64,000 nucleotides of DNA from positions 42,247,651 to 42,311,650 of the forward strand of contig CM064867.1 of assembly GCA_032719365.1 (NCBI GenBank). The letters run 5' to 3'. Within the stretch, counting starts at the first letter, position 1. Each line of letters starts with the position of its first letter. The position numbers were made by a program, and so were the translations under genes. The notes below the pieces were generated by a model. The model worked only from the letters and a program-made list of their open reading frames with translations, was not told where the DNA came from and did not search any database. Below are positions 39,594 through 52,101 of this stretch, in pieces. The stretch is from Prinsepia uniflora (taxonomy: Eukaryota > Streptophyta > Magnoliopsida > Rosales > Rosaceae).

Positions 39594-39899
39594 GAAGGTG
39601 TATAGGGCAGTTCCCGAGCACGTACTTGACATAATAAACTTGTATTTCGTAGAACTAAGGTTATGGAATTTCGTAGGTTTTGGAATTGGCATAATTTATG
39701 AATAAGCTAGGTTAAAGGTGAGTTGGCCATAATTAAATAATCAAACGATAGTCATGCTTAGGTACCCGCATTCCCCGATTAAGAACGATCCCTATTTACC
39801 AATGCTACAATCTATAAAAAAGGGTTTTGAATTGCATACGTTTCCTTAAGTGTTGAGTGTGACTTTGTGTTTATTTTAATGCTTAGTTTTTGCGTATTA
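39594..39899 (+). repeat. 3' LTR of the Athila-like element, last part
   Basis: Matches 3260-3440 and 11440-11611, including the TATAGGGCAGTTCCCGAG word that occurs several times at 2985-3300. Ends GTATTA in place of GTATCA. Confidence 0.75.
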
Positions 39900-40183
39900 G
39901 GCCTCTGGGCATTTCACTTCAAAACCATCATCCCTTTCGTTCAGCTTCATCTTTGTGTTTTAGTTTTTTTTTTTTTAAATGATGAACAATATTCAACGTG
40001 TCTTGGATTGCCGCTTTCATGTTTTGGGAAATTTTCATTTCCTTCTTTTTCAATACACCCTAATAGACAACACCAAAATTTAAAAAAAAATGTCATGTAT
40101 TAGTTGAAAAAACAAGGCAATCAAGACCACCTCAATTACCTATACAAAAGTGGTGCATATTTCCCAATGAGGTAAAAACTATT

Positions 40184-41600
40184 TGATAAGCCTTGAATTA
40201 AGCATCATTTCATACCCTTCATGCTTACCTTTTAATATTTAAATTCCAAAAAATAGGAGAAAATAACGTATTTTTTGGGAAATGTGGATTAAGCTAGGAA
40301 TTGCGAGAAATTAGGCGAAAAACTCACCTCAATCGGAGTTATATTGGAGAAGTTATGATCGAAAAAAGGGAGGCCACCAAAAGGATTGAAATAATTCGAT
40401 AGAAGCCTACCAAATCCATATTATTAAGCAAAAATGCATTCGAAAAGTGTCTACTGAAGTGCCCCCTAAAGAGTTCGGCGCGGGTGTCCTGCACTTAAAC
40501 TCTATTTTTCTGCGCGCGCCTACCGAACCTAGATACTGTCTCCCCTTGTGCATTGACCGTCGAATGGCCACAGAATTACTGCCCAAAATTCTGCCAGCGC
40601 CTACTGAAGTAGGTTAGCTTTCTTCTCGCATTGAGAAACCCCTTTGACCACCAAAATTTTCTCCTGTTTAGCTTCTAGCACCTATTTTCCTTCTTCTAAG
40701 TTGAAAAATTGTCCAATTCAAGCTTGGATTTGCTTCCTTTTTATTTAGGTAACCTTTTTAATTAGGATTTTAATTTCCTTTGATTTTTAGGAGCTTTGTA
40801 ACCATATTTAAAGGGATTTTCTCCTCACTTTTAAGTGTCGCTCATTCTTTGTATCAAAACTCTGCTCAACCTAATTTCCCCTTTCATTATATTCAAGATT
40901 TTAATTGTAGGAGAAATTATACCATACTTCACCTTCTACACCTTCATATGTGACTAAGTTGAAGAGCCCTCGTTTGTCTCACCAAAGAGTGCTCATTCAC
41001 TTCGTCTTAATAGGGAGACCCAAAGAGAAGAAGTATAACACGATCTCTTTACATTGTAGTTATTTCTTATACTTGAATATTGGCTATATGAATTGATTTC
41101 TAACAATATTCTTGGTTTTATGAATTTTATTGCTTCAATATTCTATGTGTTCTATGATTCTAGTTTTTGTTATGTTTGTGTGTTCGCACTCGATGCTTCA
41201 CATAGGAAGCCCCGAGTCTAGGTTATTGAAAGTGTCATCAAGTGCCCCAAGTACATACTTAACAGAGTATGCAAGTAACTCGTAAGATTAAAATGATAGG
41301 ATTTTGTAGGTTGAAGTCAATACAAACATGAATGAGATAGGTTAAAGATGAATTGACCATATAAATAATAGATTAAGTTAGTTTATATTTGTTAATCATG
41401 TAGGACCTTAGTAAAAACCAATTTATCCCCAATTAATCAATCAAACGACAATCATGCTTAGGTACCCTCAATCCCTGATTAAGAGCGATCCCTACTTATC
41501 AATGCTACAATCTACACAAAAAAGTTTTAATTTGCATATTTTTTCATTAAGTGTTGAGTGTGACTTTGTGTTTACTTCAATGCTTAGTTTTAGTGTATCA
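40184..41600 (+). mobile_element. solo LTR, Athila-like, 1.42 kb
   Basis: TGATAAG to GTATCA, flanked by ctatt and atatt (one mismatch). The uninterrupted version of the site is seen in the right repeat at about 53490-53510. The last 600 bp match the 5' LTR of the outer Athila-like element (2980-3440, 11410-11611). A TATA-like ATATTTAAA lies near 40807. Confidence 0.85.
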
Positions 41601-41908
41601 ATATTCACTATTCACTATTACTCTGTCAAAATTATAGCTTACTGTTATTTCTTTTGAACACACTTACTTACTTGTTTGTCAGAAAATCATAGGCCGACAC
41701 CACACTAAGGCCTACCTCTAATGGCTAACCCACTGCTCTTCCTAGTCAACAAGTTCAAATAGGGACATGTGACACATAGTGCTGGACAAGACGTAATCCT
41801 AAGTTGGAACATTTTGTACTTCAACAGTTTAGCGCCCTTTCTGGGAAACTGACTAAGTCTTTCGATTACTCTACCAAGCTGAGAACACACTCGACCAACA
41901 TAGTAAAC

Positions 41909-43785
41909 ATGCTAAGTGAACAGGGGGAAGACGAGATAAGACCTGGATAAGGATCCAAGACAGAGAGAGATAACTCTCCCAACTTTCTACAAAAATCGAA
42001 AAACTCTGAAATGACATGGTCAAGATGAAATATAAGGGTGCACAGGCCGAGTTTAGGTGCTAGGCCTCGATCAATAATACAATGAGCTAGCTGTTTAGCT
42101 GAAGGAAGCCTAGGTAGAAATCATCACACACCGACTGAGGGCTGCAACTGAGGTGGTCTACTGGGTCATCTGCTGAGCTACAGGAAAAGAGAATTTCAAC
42201 TCACCCGCCAATCAAACTGACATGGTCTCTTTGCTACTATTCATCGTACGCAAAGGTCAGGCCAAGACTAAGATCCACCGAGATGCCTAAGAGGATTTAA
42301 GAGCAGGATCCCAGAAAGGCCAATCTTCACCTAGCCCATTACAGTTGATGTACCCTCAGGACAAAGGCCTCACCCTTTGACAAAGCGTGACGATGTCCTA
42401 TCGGCCACTAGGAGCACGGACTACACACCCATCTTTCCTGGATATCGACTAGGTAAGAGATCCCTCACCTTCTTCCACTTATTCAATTCCTATTATGTAA
42501 TCAAAGGGCACTAATTCCTCAAACGAAGCCTACAGTATGGCACAAGCCCCTTAGCCTAACACCTATCAGGCCGAACGATAACACCCAATGTGGGATTGGA
42601 ACCAAGAGGCACCACCAATGTCGTCCTCTCATAAACAATGTGAATAGCACATGCCCAAAAACTAAGAGATAAAAGTGCCAACCCACCATTCTACCAGCCA
42701 CCGAGAGGTATTCCCTAGGTCATCTTCTTAAGGACACAAGGAGTGGCCTAGGGCTAGGGACTGAGGTGCCCTAAAGTTGACCCGCCCTCGCGATAACCAT
42801 TGTAAGGTACCCCATGGGTCGTCTCTCAGGAAACACACTGATAGGTCTATGCCTAATGACCGAGAGACTCAAAAACAATCTCAACTTGACCCACTCATCT
42901 AACATTTACGGGAATAAGTAAGAACCTTACAGGTCGTGACAAAGCACTCGACCATGCCTGCTTGGGAAACAAAGCTATGGGCCTTTCACGGAGATGATCA
43001 ACCAATTTAGACATGACCACGAGCTAAATCCTTGAAAGATCCCACTCTATACTAGACATGGAGACCACATAGCTTATATGAACGACTATCAGTCGACCGT
43101 AGCCTTCAAAAGCCTCTTGAACGAGGCATGGTATTTGATTTTAAGCTCTACATTGACCGAGGTAGAATTCAACTGGTTCTACAAACTCCAAGCTAGAACC
43201 ATAAAATCTTTCAAGCAACTCTAGAGGATCGTCCTCAACAAATTCATGATTCAGACTCATTGTCTGTTCTTTGTGGAAGGCCTCTTACAATTAAAGCAAG
43301 GGGCGAATAAACTGCTATAGAAGTAAGTAGTCATGCACGAGTACTCTCGATGCGTCAAGACCGATGACAAGGTATCATTCATAGCTTTCAAGGTCTGCCT
43401 AAACGAATCCCCTTTCAAATACACTGCTAGTATGCAAAGATGGTCCAGTTATAATGAAATTATGAAATAGGATGGCATACATGCCTAGGCTGAGATGCTA
43501 AACCATAAGGTAGAAACCCCTTCGGCTAGCACATACAAGCAACCCCACAAGTCCCAGTTATAACTTACTAACGTAGCAGTCAAAGTCAATAGAAAACCAA
43601 TGAAAAATGCCCCTACAATCACCTATACAACCTTAGGAAGAAGGGCAAGCTATCATAACTCATATTAAGGGAAGAATTGTCAAGATGTCTAACTAAGCAA
43701 TTAGGGAAAACCTATTCCTCGTTCGAAGTACAAAACCTACACCACCCTAAACACTTGTTATGAGAATTTACTGAGGAATGTTGAG
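41909..43785 (+). pseudogene. gag: Tat-type gag, first part, degenerate
   Basis: The clearest part is 43060-43430: LILSSTLTEVEFNWFYKL then IKSFKQL, NKFM and KQGANKLL, matching the conserved capsid core of Tat/Retand gag (the W-F-x-L and S-F-x-x-L pattern). Several in-frame stops and shifts. Ends at the target site of the nested element at 43786; the coding sense resumes at 52102. The ATG at 41909 is the first possible start after the primer-like site, but is uncertain. Confidence 0.65.
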
Positions 43786-46406
43786 TGTAACAACCCATCC
43801 CGAATCTATGGGATTAATAAAGAATAAATTGAGGATTAGTGAGACTAATTGGAAATTAGTAGAGGATTATCGGACGATCGAGGAAAAATTAGAATTTTGC
43901 CCCTAGAGAGGGTAAAAGTTTGACTTTTGACTCAGGAGGTCAATAACACGGGGACTGAGGTCCATTACGTAGATTGAGACTATATGAGTTTGTAGAGAGG
44001 TGGCACGTCGAAATCAGACATCATACGAGAAAGTTACGGGTCACAGACGATTTCAAGGACTATTTACAGTGGCACGTTTTATGAGGCAAGTTGAGATTTT
44101 TCCTTTAGTGGGCCCAGATATTTGGCCCATGCTCATCCATTGCCCATCGTCTTCATTCATGCATCTCCTCCACTTATTGTTTCAGTCCTTTCAGCTGAAA
44201 CCCACAACCCAAATTCCACGCCCACACCCCCATTCCCTCATCCTTTGCTATCCGTGTGAAAGAGAAAGTGACAGAGTGAGACGAGAGGGAGAGGACAGTG
44301 ACAACAGTTGGGACAACCGTGCACCGTGGTCGGAAAACCAAAGGTAAGCCGATTTGGTTTCTAAATTCAAATTCAAGTTTTAAGGTTTGTTGGGCGTTTC
44401 TAATGTGTAGAATCGATTCCTAGGAACTGTACCAAAACAAAGGGACCAAAAGGAGCGATTTTGGTTTCTAGGAGTGCCTAGAAACAAAGTTGGAAATTCA
44501 TCTGAAAACAATAAGCACGGAAGGTGATTTTGAGACGATTTTAGTCGATTTTGAATCCATAAAATTGTTACTAGAATCATTGAGATCCTGTAGAGAGAAA
44601 ATGGTCAAAAATGGTTGAGGAATGAGTGAGATTGAGTCGGGTCAGGTCACGGGTCGAATAGACTCATTACAGAGAAATGGGTCAACCCGTCTCAAGGTTG
44701 ACGATGATGACGTCTGTCAGTGCTGTCAGTCCACGTGGCCAATTAGGTGATGCCACATGGCATGCTGTCAGGTCCAGTCATCATGCAAGACAAGCGAACT
44801 AATTAGGTGGTACCACGTGGCAGTCTGGCAGACCTGCCATTGTCAGACACGTGGACTAATCAGAGAGTGACATGTGACAAGTGTCATACGTATCAGGTTA
44901 ACGTCAGCCGTTGATAGAAAGCATTGATGGTGTGAGACCTATTAGGTTAACGTCAGACCTATCAGGTGTCAGACCAATAATGGTGGTTTCAGGTCGATCA
45001 GAGGTCGTTTGATAGGTCATTTAAAGGTTTCTAGCATCGAGAAGCGTGTTCGGGACACGTTGACCGTACCGGAATTTGTGAAGGTCTATGATATGAACTT
45101 ATAGAAGTTGTTAGTGAGTGGACTTTTCTTTCTAAATGATGCATGCATATATGTTTGCATGCATTTATGCTTTGAAATGATGCATCCGTACACAAATCGG
45201 CTTATGGCGCAGGAGTGAGTCCATTGGAAACCATGTTTCGGGCCAAGGGCCCTATTGGGGCTTCAGACCCTGTTTGATGTGAAACTGGACATTGTTTTTA
45301 TGTGATTTGTGGAAACTGGTTTTGGGCTGAGACTCGGTGTAAAGTAACTAGTTTGGATTTGAGAGTCAACAGTTTATGAAAATGTTTCCACTGTTTTTAT
45401 TATGAACATTCTACGAGATGATGGATAGGACTCCGGTAGGAATGTGTTCCCCTAGAGAGGGCCTCCAGTTGGAATGTGTTTCCCCGGAGAGGACCCAATG
45501 AGAGGATGGCTATGACTCTAGTAGGGATGTGTTTCCTTGGAGAGGGCCTCTAGTAGGAATGTGTTTCCTTGGAGGCGATCTTATGAGAAGATGGGTAGGA
45601 CTCCGGAAGTGACGTGTTTCCCCAGAAAGGACCTGGATGGCTATGACTCTGGTAGGGATGTGTTTTCCCGGAAGGGTCACGATGAAACTACTTGCAGGAG
45701 TGTCAGGTTATTGCACTGAGACGTCGAGTCAGGGACTCCGAGCCTAGTGCCGCACCTAGACGTTGAGTCGTGGAGTCCATACCTAGGTGTAGATTGGTTA
45801 TGTCAATTCGAGTCGCATGCGTGTCGATATAAAAATCGTGACAGCAATAATGATGAATGATTTGATGGTATGAGACCGATGTTGGATATTGATGGATAGG
45901 GATGTGTAATTTCCGAAATAGAGATGGGTGATTTTCCTAATAGAGACAGATGATTTGACAGACAAGGATGGATGATGGATATGAGAATGGGTCCCGAGGT
46001 TTTTTACTAATCGATTGTGTCCAGTTTTTTGTTTTAACCTGTGTTGGTTTGACCTTGAAAGCACTTGTTTTCCGTATGTGTTGTTTCACTTGAAAGTAGT
46101 AATTTTAAATTGGTATGCATGCATGCTTTGTAAAATGGAGGGTGAAAGCTTTATTTGGTAAAATGTTTTTTGTTTTAAATAAATGCTTATTTTCGTCAAC
46201 TCAAAAGTTGTCTTTTTTGGAACCCTCCAGGTTGATAGTGGATGCGGGCTGTAGGAGAGATCGAGACATCACATGCCGCCACAAATCCTTGCGTACTCTG
46301 GGTAACCCCGTGCGGGTTACAGTTTTTTCCTTTGTGTGGCACATGCTGTTAGATGGAAGTAGGCACATCCCTCGATAATCCAAGGGGATTGGGATGGGTT
46401 CTGTCA
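43786..46406 (+). repeat. left LTR of the S2 element
   Basis: TGTAACAACCC to TTCTGTCA. G-box/CCAAT cluster 44730-44880, intron-like segment 45114-46230, array of CTCCGG...CCGGAG units at 45420-45685. The palindrome that sits near 44140 in sister LTRs has lost its left arm. Confidence 0.9.
45420..45685 (+). repeat. tandem hairpin units in S2 left LTR
   Basis: Six or so units of about 35-60 bp, each with an ACTCCGGTAGG start and a TTTCCCCGGAGAGG end able to pair. The right LTR has the same at 51045-51385. The Tekay LTR has one copy (17799-17830). Confidence 0.85.
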
Positions 46407-49094
46407 AATTGGTATCAGAGCACTAGATTTCTCTTAGAGTGTTGTGCATATGCTAGATGTGATGTCTCTACGGTAAAGACAGTCCGTCATCAACCAGGTA
46501 GTGAGGGTAGGAATAGGTAAGTTAGGTGGAAATGAACCTATCTATGGTTTTTGTTTGGCATAGATTATGTTGACACAATATGCCATGGTTGAGCAGTGTT
46601 AGACACTGAGTAGGCCCAAGTTTATTGTGGGCCCAATGGCTAGAGGCCGTAGAGTTACGAGTGGACGAGACCCTCAAAGCTGAGTTACTAATGCACGTCT
46701 ACCTTTACGTGTTGCGGTGAGCAGCCGAGGTTGTGGGTGACCTGAGTTGAGATTTGACTGGACAAGTTACCGAGATAGTGGTACTAGTGGATCAGATTCC
46801 TAGGCGGACATGTCGGTGGATTACACGCTTATGAGCGGGTTGTACCGGCGTTGAGATATGCTCATGAGGACTTGATTCGGTCAGTCCTGAGTGATCTGTA
46901 CGGGCGATGAGTTACCAAACGAGTGCAAAGTCTCGATAGCGGAGCGTTTCTTGGAGAGGCCTGCACAAGGATCATAACAGACATTGCTATCGATGGACAT
47001 GGATAAGACTATTGAGAGTTGGACGACATTCAAGGAACGTCCTTACGTATATTTTCCCCAGCCTTTTCAAGGTATGGGCAGAGGTTGTGACCTTGGTATG
47101 GTGTGCTCATGTTCTAGTGACAACGGAGACGATGAGGATTCGTCAGTCGTGTTGGCAACCCGACACTCTGTCGAGAGGTGAAGTTCCTGCATTTGGTGCA
47201 AAGGTACGTGATTGTTGCTCGGTACAACGGGAGATTTCCAGTTAGATTTGGTTTTCAATGAGTACGATGACGAGTGAGGCGGTAAGGCTTCATCGAGTTG
47301 TGTCGGGTCTTGAGAATAAGACTCGAGAGATGATGTGGCATCTCAAAGGGAGATGAGTTTGACGGCATATCAACAACGACCAAGTGGTTATGGACAACAC
47401 TAAGGCGTTAAAGGGATTCGTGTACTAGGGGATCTTGGATGAGGTTTGCCTCAAGCTTCGAGTGATGAGTGGTAGACGTGCACGTTACGGTGGTAGTGAT
47501 CGTTGAGCGGGACAGAGAGGATCCCGAGTGGCTCGGTGAGATCGGGTTCGATTGGCTTACGGAAGGCACATGGTATGCCGAGATGGGTGACATGCACTAT
47601 AGTTATCCTGGTCAGTTGGGACTAGCATCGGCCAACCGTAAAGGCTAAGATCGGTCTCACTCAGACTGGATGAGTGACAGTGACGGTCGGGTAGAGGTTT
47701 TTTTGTGGACAATGAGATGATACCTTGCGTATCATTAAAGAAAAGATGAATAACCGATGCCTCGAGTAAGATGTTGGCATGTTCGTTATTGCTCTAGATA
47801 GAGAGATTATGTTGGTGGTGAATGATCATAGAGCGTCGTTGGATGGTGGTAGGTAACCAACAAGTTGAGATTACTTAGTGAACTACTTGGGCTATCTCTG
47901 AAGTTGGTCAGGTGACCATAAGGGCTGAGAGAGGACGTTGAGTATAGTGTGGTCTGACTAGAGGAGAGATAAGACAGATAGGTTCCAGTATCCGAATATG
48001 ATTGGCATGTCAGCCATGTGATGGACGGAAGTGATCAGAGATTTTGGTGGTGTGTGGATATTGGTACGTATACAGACATTGCGTGAGTACGGCCCATAAG
48101 CAGGCCTAAGTAGTGCCTTTGTTCTTGATCTGATGTGGGTGTGCCTGTGAGTATACAAGTTGCACTGTCTGATTGATGTGGTATGATCATCAGATTAAGT
48201 CCCTTGCGGACAAAAGATGACAAGGGAAATGATATGATATAGTAATCGGACGGGGTCCGATGTTGGTTGTACAATGAGCACGGGGACTAGACATCAGACA
48301 CTATGCACTAGTGCAGAGTGGCATTAGAGAGTTCGGTGATTGTGTAAGCATGGAGCTCAAGGCCATGATGGGCCAGCGGGACTCTGGTGATGGTAATTTT
48401 GATTATCCATGCTAGAGAAAGTGTTTGATGCGGTCCAGATGCATCCTGAGTATGTCGGCGGGATGTGAGAGATGATAGTTTGGGACTCGAGAGGAGTCAG
48501 GACCACAGTGTTGATCGCTGAGTGATACGGGGTATCTTGATAGGACTCTAGAGTGAGTCATTTTCCTCGAGTTAGGATCACAGAAATGGCCTCTTGATGA
48601 GACGTTGTATAGTAATGGGACTTTAGGACGAGTCAGTACGGAACTTGAATGGAAAAAGTGAAGCCGATGAGTACCAGCTTGACACGATAGTCTCCAACTG
48701 TAAAATGTTTTAATGAGAGACGCTTTGAGATTGTCTAGGGAGAGCAAAGATGTCGGCTTGAGATAGAAGGATTATCAATAGAATGTTGAGCAGGATGCTA
48801 GCATGGATTCTGAGTGCTGACATACTCAGCTTAAAATTAGCCTGCGTAGGTGAAGGGTGACATCGACAAGTGTCGATGTCTCACTTGAGACTGGAAGTTT
48901 GACTTTGGGATTTCCGTTGACAATTGGTCGGGTGTGTGGATATGATCGTAGAGGATGAGCTGAGTGTTAACAGTGGTCGTTGGATTGTGGTTGACGTCAG
49001 GTGACGTCTGGTTATGGTTGAGTATTCCGCAGTTTTGTTGTGGATTTGAGTCGATCGGAATTTTGAGGACGAAATTTCTTTATGGAGGGTGTAT
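46407..49094 (+). other. non-coding interior with a gag relic
   Basis: No ORF with database-like features. Around 47165-47340 a stretch reads REVKFLHLVQRY and VARYN, resembling the capsid segment of Tekay gag (compare EVEFLQLKQRDL near 18950), in shifted frames. This suggests descent from a coding element by decay. The end (GAGGACGAAATTTC near 49065) is the usual Tekay 3' untranslated block. Confidence 0.55.
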
Positions 49095-49440
49095 TGTAAT
49101 GATCCGTCCCGAATCTACGAGATTAATTAAGAATTAATTAAAGATTAGTGAGACTAATCGGAAATTAGTCGAGGATTCTCGGACGATCGTGGTAACATTA
49201 TGATTTTGCCCCTAGAGAGGGTAAAAAGTTGACTTTTGACTTGGAAGGTCAATGACACGGCGACCGAGTTTCATTATGTAGATCAAGACTATACGAGTCC
49301 ATAAACAGGCGGAATGTCAAAAGGACATCGTACGAGAAAGTTATGGGTCACGAACAATTTCAGGAACTATTTATGGTGGCACATTTTACTAGGCAAGTTG
49401 ACATTTATCCTTTAGTGGACCTAGATATTTGGTCAAGGCC

Positions 49441-49474
49441 CAATGGATGAGTGACAAGTGTCACTCATCCATTG
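49441..49474. repeat. perfect 34-base palindrome, 16-base arms
   Basis: Arms CAATGGATGAGTGACA and its complement separated by AG. Same element at 35949-35982 (perfect arms, spacer CT), shorter perfect forms at 35415-35440 and 58831-58856 (12-base arms), imperfect at about 33462-33487 and 39248-39281. Confidence 0.95.
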
Positions 49475-50077
49475 CCCATCATCTTCATTCATGCATCTCC
49501 CCCTTTCCGGTTTCATTCCTCTCACCTGAACACCCACAACCCAAATCCCACACCCACACCCCCATTCCCTCACCCTTTGTTGTCTATGTGATAGAGAGAG
49601 TGACAAGTAAACGAGATAGAGAGAACGGTGACAACCGTTGGGACAACCGTGCACGGTGGCCAGAAAACCGAAGGTAAGCTGATTTGGGTTCGAAATTCAA
49701 ATTTATGTTTCAGGGTTTGTTGGGTGATTCTAATGTGTAGAATCGATTCCTAGGAACTATACACACACAAAGGGACCAAAAGGACGTATTTTGGTTGATG
49801 GGAATGCCTAGAAACAGAGTTGGAAATTCATCCAAAATCACCAAGCTTGGAAGGTAATTTCGAGATCCATTTAGTCGATTTTGAATCCACAGAACGGTTA
49901 CTGGGATCATTGTGTTGTAGGAAGAAAAATGGTCAAAAATGGCTGAGGAATGAGTGAGATCGAGTCGGGTCAGGTCGTGGGTCGAATCGACCCATTAGAG
50001 AGAAATGGGTCAACTCGTTTCATGGTTGACGATGATGGCGTGGCAGTCCACATCATCATCTTTCAATGCTAACAGTC

Positions 50078-50200
50078 CACGTGGCCAATTAGATGATGCC
50101 ATGTGGCATGCTATTAGGTCCAATTATCATGTTAGACACGTGGACCAATCGGGTGGTGCCACGTGGCAGTTTGTCAAACCTGACATTGTCAGACACGTGG
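50078..50200 (+). promoter_or_regulatory. cluster of four G-boxes with CCAAT words
   Basis: CACGTGG at 50078, 50137, 50160 and 50194; three are followed at once by (A)CCAAT. G-boxes bind plant bZIP/bHLH factors. The left LTR has a partly decayed version at 44730-44880. Regulatory role is inferred from position in the LTR. Confidence 0.6.
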
Positions 50201-52101
50201 ACCAATCAGAGAGTGACAAATGGCAGGTGTCAGACATCAGGCTGACGTTAGCATGACGTCAGCCATTGACTGTTGAATTTTGTTGATCGAAACTTTGATC
50301 AATGCATGGGGACACGTGGTCACAAATTTTGAGGTGAAATAGCTCATGTTCGAAAGGTTTTGACGATCTGAATCCAATGGTGGTGGTTTCAGGTTGATCA
50401 AATGTCGTTTGATAGGTCATTTAGAGGTTTTTAGCCTCAGGACACGTTGACTGTATCAAAATTTTTTATGGTCTATGATATGAACTTATAGAAGTTGTTA
50501 GTGAACTTTGTGTATGGTCGGGACCGGTTTGAACGCCGAAGAGACTGTGGATTAGCTTCGGATCGGCTTACGACGCGGGTTTCGGAGCTCGCAGCATTAC
50601 CGACAGTGAGTGGACTTTGATTTCTAAATGATGCATGCATATGTGTTTTAATGTTTTATAAACATTTTTTGAAATGAAATGATTGCATAATGATTTGAAT
50701 GATAATCTGTGAATTTGATCATGGTTTCAAAATGAATGATTTATGGATTTTCATGAGAAGGTAGATTGTGCTTGAGACCCTATTGAAATGATTTTGGGCT
50801 TGCGACCCCGTTGAAAGATCATGGACTCCGGGAGTGAGTCCATTGGCAACCATGTTTTGGGCCAATGGCCCTATTGGGGCTTCGAATCCCCTTAGATGTG
50901 AAACTGGACACCATTTTTATGTGATTTGGGGAAATTGGTTTTAGGCTGAGGCTCGGTGCAAAATAACTGTTTTTGATTTGAGAGTCAATAGTTTATGAAA
51001 ATGTTTCCACTGTTTTTATTATGACCATTCTATGAGATTATGGATAGGACTCTGGTGGGAATGTGTTCCCCTGGAGAGGGCCTCCAGTAGGAATGTGTTC
51101 CCCTGGAGAGGACCCGATGGGAGGATGGCTATGACTTCGGTAGGTATGTGTTTCCTTGGAGATGGCCTATGGGAGGAATGTGTTTCCTCAGAGAGGACCC
51201 TATGTGATGATGCATAGGACTCCGGTACGAATGTGTTTCCCCGGAGAGGACCCAGATGGATATGACTCCATCAGAGATGTGTTTCCCTAAAGAGGGCCTC
51301 TAGTGGAAATTTGTTGCCTATAGAGAACCCGGATGGGTATGACTCTAGTAGGGATATGTTTCCCTAGAGAGGTCACGATGCACTACTTGTAGGAGTGTCG
51401 GGTTATTGCACTGAGACTTCGAGTCAAGAACTTCGAGCCTAGTGCCACACATAGACGTCGAGTCCCGAACTCCAGAGCCGGGTGTTGATTGGTTGGGTAA
51501 ATCCGAGTCGTACGGGTGTTGATATAAAATCTTTACAGTGATAATGATGAATGATTTGACGGTATGAGACCGATGTCAGATATTGATGGATATAGATGGG
51601 TGATTTCCTGGATAGAGATGGGTGATTTTCCTGATAGACATTGATGATTTGAGGGACAGGGATAAATTTCAGATATGAGAATAGGACCCGAGGTTTTTAA
51701 CTAATCGATTATGTCCAGTTGCTTTTTTTAACCTTTTTTGGTTTTACCCTGAAAGTACTTGTGTTCCGTATATGTTGTTTCACTGGAAAGTACTAGTTTT
51801 AAATTGGTATGCATTCATTCTTTGTAAAACAGAGGATGAAAGCTTTATTTGGTAAAATGGTTTTTAAATAAATGCTTATTTTAGTCCATTCACAGGTTTT
51901 GTCTTTTTGGTACCCTCCAGGTTGATAGTGGATGCGGGCTGTAGCAGAGATCGAGATATTACATACTGCCACAGGTCCTTGTGTACTCTGGGTAACCCTA
52001 AGGGGGTTACGGTTTTATCCCTTGTCTGGCACGTGGTGTCAGACTGGAGCAGGCACATCCCATGATAATCCAGAGGGATTGGGATGGGTTATGTCATTGA
52101 G

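Larger units (their letters stand above)
2949..39899 (+). mobile_element. Athila-like non-autonomous LTR element, heavily nested
   Basis: The 5' LTR survives as 2949-3446 plus 11410-11611 and ends with GTATCA. It is followed at 11617-11633 by a site complementary to the tRNA-Asp 3' end (TGGTGCCGTTGCCGGGA), the primer type used by Athila-like Ty3/gypsy elements. A purine-rich tract at 26680-26693 precedes the 3' LTR, which starts TGATAAG at 26694 and ends GTATTA at 39899. The last 170 bases of both LTRs match closely (11440-11611 and 39727-39899). The internal region without insertions is only about 2.3 kb and has no gag, protease or reverse transcriptase. It would need proteins from another element to move. 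The 5' start is lost at the family E fragment. Confidence 0.75.
43786..52096 (+). mobile_element. protein-less S2 long-LTR element, complete
   Basis: LTRs 43786-46406 and 49095-52096, perfect target duplications ttgag (43781-43785 and 52097-52101). A Met-type primer site (TGGTATCAGAGC) at 46410-46421 and a weak purine tract before 49095. The 2.7-kb interior has no intact gene. It shares its first 450 bp with the minus-strand S2 element. The LTRs differ in length (2621 and 3002 bp) and in several blocks, so the insertion is old or the template was recombinant. It should depend on proteins of a Tekay-like partner. Confidence 0.9.
49095..52096 (+). repeat. right LTR of the S2 element
   Basis: TGTAATGATCC to TTATGTCA. 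Perfect 34-base palindrome 49441-49474, four CACGTGG boxes 50078-50200, intron-like segment 50606-51920, array of CTCCGG...CCGGAG-type units 51045-51385. Confidence 0.92.

Noticed and set aside
39604..39608. agggc as a target duplication of the minus-strand S2 element (also at 27600-27604)
   Set aside because: The bases just before it (39594-39603) belong to the Athila-like LTR, not to the element, and the family ending TTACA is missing. The match is probably chance.
47408..47593. ORFs in the S2 interior as a new gene
   Set aside because: Short, in several frames, not shared with the sister copy; only the weak gag relic nearby is defensible.
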